Source: Arenibacter nanhaiticus
Lineage (GTDB): Bacteria > Bacteroidota > Bacteroidia > Flavobacteriales > Flavobacteriaceae
DNA length: 39,839 bases
Assembly (NCBI RefSeq): GCF_900141935.1
Contig: NZ_FQYX01000034.1
Location: 1-39,839 of the forward strand
Direction of reading: 5' to 3'
In this document: in pieces, positions 26,649 to 35,062 of the stretch
How the letters are laid out: every line of letters starts with the position of its first letter
How positions within the stretch are numbered: position 1 is the stretch's first letter
The notes under the pieces: model-generated
Databases searched by the model: none
Told to the model about the DNA's origin: nothing
The model's input: the letters and a program-made list of their open reading frames with translations, nothing else
Made by a program: the position numbers and the translations under genes

Positions 26649-29060
26649 TTGCTTTTGCCAAAAAATACGCTAACTCTAATTCTCTTATGGCTTAGTCCCC
26701 TTACTGTCTTCGGTCAGCTTTACAAGGTGTCTGGGAAGGTACAAAACGAGCAAAGTGAGCCCGTTCCTTTTGCCAATGTGTACCTTCAAAAGGTTTCAGA
26801 TTCTATGTTGGTCAGCGGCACCTCTGCCGATCAGAACGGAGATTTTATACTACAAAATATTCCCCCCAACACCTATTTTGTAAGTGTTAGTTATGTTTAT
26901 GAAAAATCCGATTTTTTGCCCTTAGAGGTCAATGAAGATGTTAGTATAGGCCCGCTTATTATAGGGGACCAAACCCAATATTTAAACGAGGTGGTTTTAA
27001 AAGCCCCTAGCGTAAAACGACTTTCAGATCGTTTGGTGTTTCAGGTAGAAAACACCAATTTATCGCAATCCTCTGCCTTTTCTATCCTTTCAAAAACTCC
27101 GGGAGTAATCGTCATAGGGGATAAAATTACTATTAAAAATTCCCCCACACTTATCTATATTAACGGTAAGAGGGTGTATTTATCCAATACGGAACTAAAG
27201 GATCTTTTGGAAAATTATGCTGGGGAAAATATAAATTCTATAGAAGTAATAACCAATCCTTCTGCCAAGTACGATGCCGAAGGGGGGGCCATATTAAATA
27301 TCGTAGCCTCTAAAAATCTATCCATTGGGTATAAGGGAGAAGTGGGGAGCAATATTACAAAGGCTACCTATTCCAAATATGAGTTTAACACCAGTCATTA
27401 TTACAAAAATGAAGTCGTTAATGCCTTTGCAAGCTATAGCTACAACCCTAAAAAAAACTATAAAAAAGACGAGAGTTACATCAATTTTTTTGAAGGTGAG
27501 CTGTTCGATTTTAGAAGGGAAACCAATTTTAACAGCACTTCAAAATCCTATGCCCATAACTTTAACGCCATAGTAGACTTTAAACTGGACGATAACAATC
27601 AGCTAAGTTTGGCCGCCAACGTATTGAACTCTCCAAATAAGGAAAACTACAATACGGCTACGGACCGCGATCTAGATCAACAGGGCTTGCTGCAGTCTTA
27701 TTTTAATTCGTTTAACATTTTAAAAAATGACAATAGCAATGTGTCCCTAAATGTGGATTATGGACTTAAATTGGGCGAAAATGGCGGGGATTTAAAAGTG
27801 ATTTCTAATTATATAGACTTTAGGGATCATCAGTTTCAAGAGCTTACTACCGATTATTACGATGAGGACGGTACCTTAATAGATCAGAATAATTTTAATG
27901 TTTGGAACAAGCAAAATTATAGGATAGGGACTGGCCAAGTCGATTATTCTGTGGCCCTGGGCAATAATCAAATCGAGCTCGGAAGCAAGTATGCCGATAT
28001 CAAAAGCAGAAGTAGTGTGCGCTATGAGGGAACATCCATGCCAGACGACATAGCGGACGATATCTTTAGTTACGACGAAAATATTTATGCCGCTTATGCC
28101 AATATCGGTAATGAGTGGGACCAATGGAGCCTGGTTTTTGGACTAAGAGGAGAATATATCCAAATAAAGGCCAAGTCTATTTCTTTGGGAAACCTACATA
28201 AAGACAATTATTTTAAGCTTTTCCCAACCATGAACCTACAGTATGGCTTGGGAACCGATCATATATTTGGAATTAGCTATAAGAAGGCTATTGAAAGACC
28301 GCGCTACCAAAACTTGAACCCTTTTCGGTATTTTTTAAACGAAAGTCAGTATACTTCCGGGAACCCAACCCTAAAGCCGTCTATAGAAAACAAGATTACC
28401 CTAGAGTATACCTATAACGATAAGTATATATTTTCGTTCTATTATGAGCATATCAAAAAGCATTTAGAAGAGTTGATTTTACAGGACAATATCAATAAAA
28501 TACTCAATTCATCGGATTATAATATAGAGGGAAGTTGTCAATATAGTACCGATTTTATCTTCTTCGATTATATAAAGCAGTGGTGGTATATGAGTTCTTA
28601 TATGTCTGGTTTTTATTTGGAAAACAGCTATTTATCCCAAGGGAATACAGGAGTAGTCCAAAAAAACAATACCCTAGGGTTTTTGGGGCAGTTTTATAAC
28701 CAATTTACGCTTTCTAAAGACCAAAGCTTTACGGCGGATCTTTCCCTGATGTATTTATCGGACTATATCATGGGGAGGCATAAATTTAAAAATCAATTTA
28801 CGGCAGACCTTAGTATTAGGAAATCGTTCTATAAGAAAAGGCTTTATATCAAACTCGAGTTTCAGGATATTTTTAACACCACCAACATTCCTGTTTTTAC
28901 CAGAAACGGCAATCAGGACAACGGGTTTTTCTCCATGCCCGAAAGTCGCAGTGTTTCATTAGGGGTCCGCTATAAATTTGGAAATTATAGGTTGGTAGAC
29001 AACCATAGAGACATTACCCCAGAAGAGTTAGAGCGCCTAAAAGAGAAATCCAAACTATAA
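26649..29060 (+). CDS. TonB-dependent receptor-like outer-membrane beta-barrel protein 2
   Basis: 803 residues. The frame starts at TTG 26649, with a second TTG at 26655; no ATG precedes the signal peptide (LTLILLWLSPLTVFG). Domain order is the same as in the first receptor: CarboxypepD_reg-like domain (YKVSGKVQNEQSEPVPFANV), plug-like region (LSDRLVFQVENTNLS, NPSAKYDAEGGAILNIVA) and an OMP_b-brl_3 barrel ending SLGVRYKFGNYR plus a charged tail. The two proteins are almost equal in length and aligned throughout by eye, pointing to gene duplication with divergence of the barrel loops, which would change the ligand. Transport function is inferred from the family. Confidence 0.88.
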   Translation: MLLPKNTLTLILLWLSPLTVFGQLYKVSGKVQNEQSEPVPFANVYLQKVSDSMLVSGTSADQNGDFILQNIPPNTYFVSVSYVYEKSDFLPLEVNEDVSIGPLIIGDQTQYLNEVVLKAPSVKRLSDRLVFQVENTNLSQSSAFSILSKTPGVIVIGDKITIKNSPTLIYINGKRVYLSNTELKDLLENYAGENINSIEVITNPSAKYDAEGGAILNIVASKNLSIGYKGEVGSNITKATYSKYEFNTSHYYKNEVVNAFASYSYNPKKNYKKDESYINFFEGELFDFRRETNFNSTSKSYAHNFNAIVDFKLDDNNQLSLAANVLNSPNKENYNTATDRDLDQQGLLQSYFNSFNILKNDNSNVSLNVDYGLKLGENGGDLKVISNYIDFRDHQFQELTTDYYDEDGTLIDQNNFNVWNKQNYRIGTGQVDYSVALGNNQIELGSKYADIKSRSSVRYEGTSMPDDIADDIFSYDENIYAAYANIGNEWDQWSLVFGLRGEYIQIKAKSISLGNLHKDNYFKLFPTMNLQYGLGTDHIFGISYKKAIERPRYQNLNPFRYFLNESQYTSGNPTLKPSIENKITLEYTYNDKYIFSFYYEHIKKHLEELILQDNINKILNSSDYNIEGSCQYSTDFIFFDYIKQWWYMSSYMSGFYLENSYLSQGNTGVVQKNNTLGFLGQFYNQFTLSKDQSFTADLSLMYLSDYIMGRHKFKNQFTADLSIRKSFYKKRLYIKLEFQDIFNTTNIPVFTRNGNQDNGFFSMPESRSVSLGVRYKFGNYRLVDNHRDITPEELERLKEKSKL

Positions 29061-29121
29061 TTATTTCATAATCTTGGAGTCAAATCTGATTTCTATTGAT
29101 ATTCAATTGTTTAATTTTCAT

Positions 29122-29129
29122 TAATTTTG
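29122..29129 (+). promoter_or_regulatory. Candidate -7 box for dus
   Basis: TAATTTTG matches TAnnTTTG, 27 bp before the TTG start; TTG at 29096-29098 could be a -33 element with a 23-bp spacer. Confidence 0.45.
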
Positions 29130-29156
29130 CACTCCACAAATTAAAGAAACAACAAT

Positions 29157-30161
29157 TTGCCAAAGATAGGAGACATACAGTTACCAGATTTCCCTTTGTT
29201 GCTCGCTCCCATGGAGGATGTCAGCGACCCACCTTTCCGTGCGCTTTGTAAGGAACAGGGTGCAGATGTGGTATTTACCGAATTTATTTCTTCGGAAGGA
29301 CTTATTCGCGATGCGGCGAAAAGCGTGATGAAGTTGGATATTTATGAAAAGGAACGCCCGGTAGGGATCCAGATTTTTGGGGCCAATTTAGATTCCATGC
29401 TACAATCCATTGAAATTGTAGAAAAATCTAATCCCGATATTATTGATATTAATTTTGGTTGCCCGGTAAAAAAGGTGGTCAGTAAAGGTGCCGGAGCAGG
29501 GATATTGAAGGATATAGACCTTATGGTATCGCTTACCGAAGCCATGGTAAAACACACCAAATTGCCCATTACCGTAAAGACCCGTTTGGGCTGGGACAAC
29601 GATAGTATAAAAATAGTGGAAGTAGCAGAACGTTTGCAAGATGTTGGTTGTAAGGCCATTTCTATCCATGGGCGTACCAGGGTGCAAATGTATAAGGGCG
29701 ATGCCGATTGGGCCCCTATTGCTGCAGTAAAAAACAATCCACGTATGCATATTCCCGTCTTTGGTAATGGTGATGTTGATACACCGGAGAAAGCCATGTT
29801 AATGCGCGACGAGTACGGTTTGGACGGAGCCATGATAGGACGTGCCAGTATTGGTTATCCCTGGTTCTTTAAAGAAGTAAAACATTACTTTAAAACCGGT
29901 ACCCACGCGGCGCCTCCAACCATGGAAGAACGCGTAGAGGCCGCACGTCGCCATTTGCAAATGGCCATCGATTGGAAAGGAGAACAACTAGGGGTTTTTG
30001 AAACCCGTAGACATTACACCAATTACTTTAAAGGGATTCCTAATTTTAAGGAATGTAGAATGAAAATGGTCACCAGTGATCGTTCCGAAGATGTTTTTGC
30101 GGCATTTGACGAAGTATTGGAAAAATTTGGGGACTACGAATTCAGTCCGGTGGCCCATTAA
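29157..30161 (+). CDS. dusB: tRNA-dihydrouridine synthase, DusB-type
   Basis: 334 residues. An FMN-binding TIM barrel: LLAPMEDVSDPPFRALCKEQ at the N-terminus, DINFGCPVKKV with the catalytic Cys102, KTRLGW, AISIHGRTRVQMYKG and FGNGDV / AMIGRASIGYPWFF for flavin phosphate binding. The C-terminal helical domain (RRHYTNYFKGIPNFKECRMK) binds tRNA. It reduces specific uridines in the tRNA D-loop to dihydrouridine with NADPH. The start is TTG 29157, since no ATG occurs before the conserved APMED motif at residue 17; homologues start a residue or two before the KIG segment. Confidence 0.93.
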   Translation: MPKIGDIQLPDFPLLLAPMEDVSDPPFRALCKEQGADVVFTEFISSEGLIRDAAKSVMKLDIYEKERPVGIQIFGANLDSMLQSIEIVEKSNPDIIDINFGCPVKKVVSKGAGAGILKDIDLMVSLTEAMVKHTKLPITVKTRLGWDNDSIKIVEVAERLQDVGCKAISIHGRTRVQMYKGDADWAPIAAVKNNPRMHIPVFGNGDVDTPEKAMLMRDEYGLDGAMIGRASIGYPWFFKEVKHYFKTGTHAAPPTMEERVEAARRHLQMAIDWKGEQLGVFETRRHYTNYFKGIPNFKECRMKMVTSDRSEDVFAAFDEVLEKFGDYEFSPVAH

Positions 30162-30255
30162 AGAACACAGAAAACCAATAACAACAATACACCTTATTTT
30201 AGGTGAAGTATCCGAGAGTGATCGCTCTCCTTTGAAAGCTATAAAAAAACATTAT

Positions 30256-30290
30256 AAAAGGGCTTTTTCGAATAGAAAAGGCCCTTTTTC
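30256..30290 (+). terminator. Terminator after dus
   Basis: AAAAGGGC (30256-30263) pairs with GCCCTTTT (30281-30288), with the central CTTTTTC/GAAAAG extending the stem, and ends in T residues. Confidence 0.8.
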
Positions 30291-30577
30291 TGTCACTGAC
30301 ATCTTTTGAAGAAAACACATCCCCTAAACATATCATTTATAAAAATACTGCTGCCTACCTATAAGCAACAATTCGTTTAAGAGCTTCCTTCTTTTTACTT
30401 ATTGTAAGTCCCAAAGCCACCTCAATTTTCTTTCAAAACCCCTTGATGCAAGGGGCTTCTTAAAGGTATAGTTTTAGCTTCCAAGCCAATTACAACATCC
30501 TAGCCATTTTTTGTGAATTTCTTAAATAAAACTTAAAACCTTAGGGGTTTAGCCTTTTATAAATGAGTGTAACTCTT

Positions 30578-30585
30578 TATATTTG
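30578..30585 (+). promoter_or_regulatory. Candidate -7 box of the barrel/lipoprotein leader
   Basis: TATATTTG matches TAnnTTTG. If used, transcription begins near 30592 and leaves a 5' leader of about 465 nt before 31057. A second promoter nearer the gene is not excluded. Confidence 0.4.
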
Positions 30586-31005
30586 TGGCCTTTCAGCAGA
30601 AAAACTAAACAAGAAGAAACTTACTAAAATCAGAGACTTTAGCTATATAAATTTTTATAAAAGAACTAAAGCTGGCACAATATTGAATTATGGAAACAGG
30701 ATCAATTCCATATTTTAAATCCTGAGTAAAAATGCGATACAGAATCATATGCAAGGAATAATCACCGGTGAGGTGAAAAAAATATCCCGAAAAGAAGATA
30801 GGTTCACAGGGTAAAGACCATTCGAGATTTAAACCGGATGCCAGGGTGGGCCTTTTGCTTTTTAGAAAAAAAATGATGGTTGTTGTACAAAAACACAGCC
30901 TGTCTATAAACGATTAACCTAATTATTAGCCATTATCATTAAATGAAATGAGCATAACCAAAAACTAGTCACAAAGACAAATGGCAATATGCGAATTACA
31001 TACCT

Positions 31006-31027
31006 GTACTGAGCGCAGCCGAAGTAT
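31006..31027. repeat. REP-like motif
   Basis: GTACTGAGCGCAGCCGAAGT resembles a short imperfect palindrome (ACTGAGCGCAGTCGAAGT) that I recall as abundant between genes in many Bacteroidetes genomes. Only one copy is seen here, 30 bp before the barrel gene. Confidence 0.45.
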
Positions 31028-31056
31028 GACTTTTAAAAATCAATAAATATCTATAT

Positions 31057-31764
31057 ATGAAAAGGAAAATTCTTCCCCTATTATTTTTTGCCATGTCGCT
31101 CGGTTTGATGGCACAAGAACATGAAACTACGGTCCTCCAGCCTGAAGCGGTTGAAAGGGTAGAAACGCAATCTCCAATGAAACAACATGCCATAGGTGTT
31201 AGCGCAGGATCTGGTTTAGGGCTTAGCTATTCTTACAAATTTAACGAAAGCATTTCCCTTACGGCACGTTACAACTACTTGGCATTTGAGGTAGAAGACT
31301 ATGAGCAAAGTATAGACGGTCAGGATCTATTGTTCGATGTAGACGTTGATTTTAAGAACATCGATGTGCTAGTAAATTATCACCCGTTTAAAAATGCCTT
31401 CAAGATTGTAGGTGGATTGGGATACTTTACGGACAGCGAATTTAAGGTTTCCACTTCCTTTAAAGAAAGCATCATTATTGGAGAAGTAGAATTTACCCCA
31501 GAAGATATAGGCTTTATCAGTATTGACTCTGCTTGGGAACAAGTATCTCCTTTTGTAGCCTTAGGTTTCGGAAGGGCAGTACCAAATAGCAGAATAGGTT
31601 TTAGCATAGAGGCAGGCACCTATTATGCCCGTTCTCCAAAAGTAGGATTAGATGCTACCGGGATTATAGAAAACACAAAAAACCAAGAAGCATTATTGCA
31701 AGATAGTTTTTCCGAGCTAAGGTTTATTCCTCAGTTTTCCTTTAAAATTTCCTATTCCATATAA
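31057..31764 (+). CDS. Outer-membrane beta-barrel protein, function unknown
   Basis: 235 residues with a Sec signal peptide (ILPLLFFAMSLGLMAQ). After a short linker rich in Glu and Val (TTVLQPEAVERVETQ) the sequence alternates polar and hydrophobic residues in strands ending at aromatic residues (SLTARYNYLAFEV, KNIDVLVNYHPF, KIVGGLGYFT, FVALGFGRAV, FSIEAGTYYARS) and closes with the strand FIPQFSFKISYSI, all typical of an 8-10-strand OmpW/OmpX-size barrel. The role is unknown. It is followed 21 bp later by a lipoprotein gene, and both run to a shared terminator, so the two products may act together at the outer membrane. Confidence 0.8.
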   Translation: MKRKILPLLFFAMSLGLMAQEHETTVLQPEAVERVETQSPMKQHAIGVSAGSGLGLSYSYKFNESISLTARYNYLAFEVEDYEQSIDGQDLLFDVDVDFKNIDVLVNYHPFKNAFKIVGGLGYFTDSEFKVSTSFKESIIIGEVEFTPEDIGFISIDSAWEQVSPFVALGFGRAVPNSRIGFSIEAGTYYARSPKVGLDATGIIENTKNQEALLQDSFSELRFIPQFSFKISYSI

Positions 31765-31785
31765 CAACACCATAAAATAATAAAA

Positions 31786-33360
31786 ATGAAAAACATAGGT
31801 AAAATAAGTTGTATTTTACTCGTATTTGCCCTTATGGCTTGCGATACCGATAAACTTTTGAGTTTAAAAGACGATTTTAAGATAGCCGTTACTCCAGATG
31901 CAGTAGGAGATAAAAAGGAACTCCATATTGTAAATGCCCTGAATTCGGAAACGACGGTGAACGATGTAAAATTAACCATAGAGGGCGAATATGCCTCAGA
32001 GATATTTACTTCGGACGGATTATCGGCCCTTAAGCTAGATGAAGGCCGTATCGTTATCGGATTAAGACATGGTATTACAGCTACTGAAGAAGATCCTATC
32101 GTAGTTCTTGCAAAAATATCAGCGGAAGGCTATTTGGACAAAACTGTCGAAATTGTTTTCGATGGTACCGAGGTAGAATCGCTAAGTATTCCGGTATTGG
32201 AAGTAGCCAACTTACCGTCCACGATAAAAGTAAAAAAGGAAAGCGCAGTCCTTGCTGCCAATAAAACTGCCGAAACAATTGCCGTAACAATAGCTTCTGC
32301 AGATGAAGAGGAAGCCCTAGCTAGTATTGCTATAGAGGAAGGAAGTTCCTTTGTAGACCAGGACGGTGCAGTGGTAAGCGGTAGCGATATTGCTCTTAAC
32401 GTACAGTCTTTTGAGTTGGGTACCGGTGCTGGGAACGAGGATACCGGCTTTAGCGCTATCAACGAAATAGAAGAGATCAGCATCCCTGGTGATAATGTAT
32501 TAGAGCCTTTTTCCGTAATCGATATCAATCCTACGGTCAATGGTAAAACAGTGAATTTATCAGAGGCCAACCTGGCTAGTATGTCTGTTTCTGTTCCAGA
32601 TGATGGTGAAGAATACGAGGTGTATTTAAAAACACCTGGGAACGATACCCCAGAACAAATCACTATTACCGAAGCAGGTACAGGTGCTAAAACGGCCTCT
32701 GCAGCGCGTTTTGGTTTTAGAAGATATAGTTTCTCATGGAGATGGTGGGGTCGGTATTATATTGTAAAGAGAATAAGAAGCCCTTATTGCGCATCTTACC
32801 CAAGATTTAATGTGGTTAATAATGGTCCGGCTACGCAGTATTACCTCAGTATTAAAAATGCGCAAGGGAATACGGTTAGCTCTAAACTTACCACTCTATT
32901 TTCCGGTCAGACTAAAACCTTGGCCTTTGATAGTCGTCTAGTAAAAAATAGAAACTATACCTTAAACGTCACGGCCAATACCATCGATGGTAAAAAGGAG
33001 TTGACAGCGCAAAGGATCAGTTGTGGGCAGCAGTCTACAGTAGACGTATCCGTGCCGAATGCCAAGACGGAAAATTTCGATATCGAATTCAGTATCACTT
33101 GTAGCAAGGCGACCGTTACGCTAAACAATACCGTTATTTATTTCAAAAAGGCCACGGGAAAAAATTTCTTGCCATTTGGAGTGGTTAAAAACGGTGTTTT
33201 GGGTAAAACGCCTAAACTAGAGGATAATACCGAGTACGTGTTCTCTTTTGTATACCAACAAAAACGCCAAACGAATCCTATAAAAGGAAGCAAGGTTCGC
33301 GATATCATCGATTCGTATGATGTCAATGAAATTTGCGCCAAAATAGAGGACGAAATGTAA
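31786..33360 (+). CDS. Large lipoprotein of unknown function
   Basis: 524 residues; the lipobox ends at Cys19 (FALMAC). The first ~300 residues are acidic and beta-rich with repeated short segments (LTIEGEYASEIFTSDGLSAL, IAVTIASADEEEALASIAI, SVSVPDDGEEYEVYLKTPG), suggesting several Ig-like or beta-sandwich domains. A sharply different basic, aromatic stretch follows at about 308-325 (FGFRRYSFSWRWWGRYYIVK), then a Cys-containing C-terminal domain (SPYCASYP, ISCGQQ, ITCSKA, NEICAKI). No known family is recognised. Exposed at the outer membrane, it could be a binding or adhesion protein working with the barrel encoded just upstream. Confidence 0.75.
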   Translation: MKNIGKISCILLVFALMACDTDKLLSLKDDFKIAVTPDAVGDKKELHIVNALNSETTVNDVKLTIEGEYASEIFTSDGLSALKLDEGRIVIGLRHGITATEEDPIVVLAKISAEGYLDKTVEIVFDGTEVESLSIPVLEVANLPSTIKVKKESAVLAANKTAETIAVTIASADEEEALASIAIEEGSSFVDQDGAVVSGSDIALNVQSFELGTGAGNEDTGFSAINEIEEISIPGDNVLEPFSVIDINPTVNGKTVNLSEANLASMSVSVPDDGEEYEVYLKTPGNDTPEQITITEAGTGAKTASAARFGFRRYSFSWRWWGRYYIVKRIRSPYCASYPRFNVVNNGPATQYYLSIKNAQGNTVSSKLTTLFSGQTKTLAFDSRLVKNRNYTLNVTANTIDGKKELTAQRISCGQQSTVDVSVPNAKTENFDIEFSITCSKATVTLNNTVIYFKKATGKNFLPFGVVKNGVLGKTPKLEDNTEYVFSFVYQQKRQTNPIKGSKVRDIIDSYDVNEICAKIEDEM

Positions 33361-33370
33361 TTTTTTGGTC

Positions 33371-33390
33371 CTAGCCCATTTAGAGGCTAG
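33371..33390 (+). other. Hairpin after lipoprotein stop
   Basis: CTAGCC / GGCTAG with an 8-nt loop, 10 bp after the stop codon and 14 bp before the main terminator. It may protect the 3' end of the mRNA. Confidence 0.45.
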
Positions 33391-33402
33391 CATTTTTATA
33401 CC

Positions 33403-33435
33403 AAAAGGGTTGTCTTTAAAGGCAGCCCTTTTTTT
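33403..33435 (+). terminator. Terminator of the barrel/lipoprotein unit
   Basis: AAGGGTTGTC (33405-33414) pairs with GGCAGCCCTT (33421-33430) over 10 bp with two G-U pairs, a 6-nt loop and a T7 run. Confidence 0.85.
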
Positions 33436-33476
33436 GTTGCTGGGGATGATTGTAGGGATTGGGATCATTTTTATTT

Positions 33477-33568
33477 GGGCGTTCCCCTATCGGGTCGCTC
33501 TTTCCGCTATATCTTTTTTAAACGGCCCAAAGCCCTTTAAAAAAGGATGCCGCTGCAAAAGCTAACGC
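33477..33568 (+). repeat. Dispersed element, copy C
   Basis: 92 bp from GGGCGTTCCCC to GCTAACGC, three mismatches to copy B in inverted orientation at 19376-19467. The related tail runs to about 33680 (AGGACCGCA, GATTTGAATTTG, GTAAGGGG, CCTTGGCTGCA). The central hairpin is CTTTTTTAAA/TTTAAAAAAGG around CGGCCCAAAGCCC. Confidence 0.85.
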
Positions 33569-33851
33569 AACAATCAATGAACAATAAACAATAGGACCGC
33601 AAGGCAAATGCATCGATTTGAATTTGGGGTAAGGGGGCGTTTGGCGCGTTGGCCTTGGCTGCAATGAGTTTTTTAAAAAGAAAAAAAACATCGAGAAAAT
33701 GAAACACTAATGATCACGGGAATAAACTTTTATTTGTTTAGTGTGTAGTAAAAAAGTCACATTGGCTGGTTGTTCCCCGAGTTGTTGGGAGAGGTGGTGC
33801 TTATTAAATTGTTACATTTAATAATCGCTACATCTTTACATTAAACAGTCC
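33569..33851. other. Repeat tail and spacer
   Basis: The first ~110 bp are the tail of dispersed copy C. The rest is A/T-rich with no recognised gene or RNA, lying downstream of both flanking transcription units. Confidence 0.45.
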
Positions 33852-35060
33852 TTATTGTATCAATTTTTTATTGATACGGCTGCTAGCAATGATAGAAGCG
33901 ATAATTCCCAAAACGATGATAGTGGCCAAAACAATGCCCACGTTCACGAGTCTGTATTCTACCGGGTAGGCTAGGGAAGGGGTTATTTTTAGCCATGAGA
34001 AGGCCAATTGGGACCAGATTAATAGGGAGCCGGTGAACACTCCTATGAGTCCGCCAATACTTGTAACCAAAATACCTTGTAAAAAATAAATTCTACGCAG
34101 TTCTCGTATGGTGGTTCCTAAATTATAAAGGGTCTTGGAGTTTTGTTGTTTGTCCAATATCATCATAATAATGGCACCAACTACGTTAAAGAGGGCAATG
34201 ATAAGGACTAGGGTAAAAATAAGATAGGTGGCTAAATTCTCCGTATTCAACATACGGTGAAGGGTACTATTGAGTTCTTTGCGATCTTTTACTTGGACGG
34301 TATTGTCAAAAACGGCGGCAATGGCCGTTCTTAGGGCGGGAATATCGGCCGTTTTCCTCACCTTGAAGTTGATACCCGATATTTGGGTGCTATCTTTCTC
34401 TAATAAGGCCTGTACCAAAGGCAAATCGGCAAAGAGATACTTTTTGTCCAGATCTTCTTCTATCTGGTAAATTCCGCTAATGACCAAGCTCAGCTCGTTG
34501 TAGGGCTTGCTTTTTAGGGCTTGTTGAGACAGGGAGCCTCTCCCCGGTTTTGGGGCCAGTACCACCAAGGGGCTGCTAAAATTGTTTATACTAAGCCCCA
34601 AAAGGTTGGCTATTCCTTGCCCAGACACGGCCTGGAGGCTGTTTAAGGACCAATCGCCATAAAAGTAGGCATTACTGTCCAATGGGACGGTATGTACATA
34701 CTGGGCGTCTATTCCTTTAATATAGGCGATATGACTTTTTTGGTCATGGGTCAGGTATACCTTTTCTTCCAATTCTTTGGAAAAGGACAATACGTCGCCT
34801 AATTGTTGCAGTTGCTGTATCTGACCTTCCGAAATATTAAAAAACTTTCCGGTGGTCGGTAATGCCTTTAGGTCCGGATCGACCGTATTGGTGTAGGAAA
34901 GGCTAAAAGTCTTTAGTCCCGCAAAACCAGAGAGTACAATAAAAAGGGCGGCAGAACCAATAACGATCACCAAAAAGGTGATGAAATTAATGATGTTTAC
35001 CGCATTTTGACTACTCTTGGACCGCAAATACCGCTTGGCGATGTACAGGGGAAAATTCAA
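33852..35060 (-). CDS. FtsX-like ABC transporter permease (LolC/LolE type)
   Basis: 402 residues. An N-terminal membrane helix (NIINFITFLVIVIGSAALFI), a ~210-residue periplasmic MacB-PCD-like domain (FSKELEEKVYLTHDQ ... DIPALRTAIAAVFDN) and three C-terminal helices (TLVLIIALFNVVGAIIMMI, GILVTSIGGLIGVFTGSLLI, IVLATIIVLGIIASIIASS) give the four-helix FtsX architecture. The family works with a LolD-type ATPase to release lipoproteins from the inner membrane or to move other envelope substrates; no ATPase gene is beside it here. It starts 2 bp after rbfA and is co-transcribed with it, a pairing I recall in other Flavobacteriia. Confidence 0.88.
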   Translation of the reverse strand: MNFPLYIAKRYLRSKSSQNAVNIINFITFLVIVIGSAALFIVLSGFAGLKTFSLSYTNTVDPDLKALPTTGKFFNISEGQIQQLQQLGDVLSFSKELEEKVYLTHDQKSHIAYIKGIDAQYVHTVPLDSNAYFYGDWSLNSLQAVSGQGIANLLGLSINNFSSPLVVLAPKPGRGSLSQQALKSKPYNELSLVISGIYQIEEDLDKKYLFADLPLVQALLEKDSTQISGINFKVRKTADIPALRTAIAAVFDNTVQVKDRKELNSTLHRMLNTENLATYLIFTLVLIIALFNVVGAIIMMILDKQQNSKTLYNLGTTIRELRRIYFLQGILVTSIGGLIGVFTGSLLIWSQLAFSWLKITPSLAYPVEYRLVNVGIVLATIIVLGIIASIIASSRINKKLIQ

Positions 35061-35062
35061 CC

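Larger units (their letters stand above)
30162..31056. other. ~900-bp spacer and long leader
   Basis: Holds the dus terminator (30256-30290), a promoter-like TATATTTG at 30578-30585, then ~470 bp of structured-looking sequence up to the barrel gene, and a REP-like motif at 31006-31027. Within the leader, CAGGAT...ATCCTG (about 30697-30723) can pair and CACCGGTG at about 30763 is palindromic. Very short ORFs occur (for example 21 codons beginning MQGIITGEVKK), without family match. I cannot assign a known riboswitch. Confidence 0.4.

Noticed and set aside
29342-29833. 163-codon antisense ORF in dus
   Set aside because: Fully within the conserved dihydrouridine synthase; a shadow.
30786-30870. 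Resemblance to a c-di-GMP-I riboswitch (CACAGGGTAAAGACCATTCGA)
   Set aside because: The GNRA loop, its receptor and the P1 pairing are missing on inspection, so similarity is limited to a short stretch.
32130-32663. 177-codon antisense ORF in the lipoprotein gene
   Set aside because: Ser/Leu-rich antisense shadow of acidic beta-rich coding sequence; the sense frame has signal peptide and terminator.
33857-33877. GTATCAAT-TTTTT-ATTGATAC hairpin at the end of the permease gene
   Set aside because: The T-run is in the loop and none follows the stem on the minus strand; it overlaps coding sequence, so I did not call a terminator.
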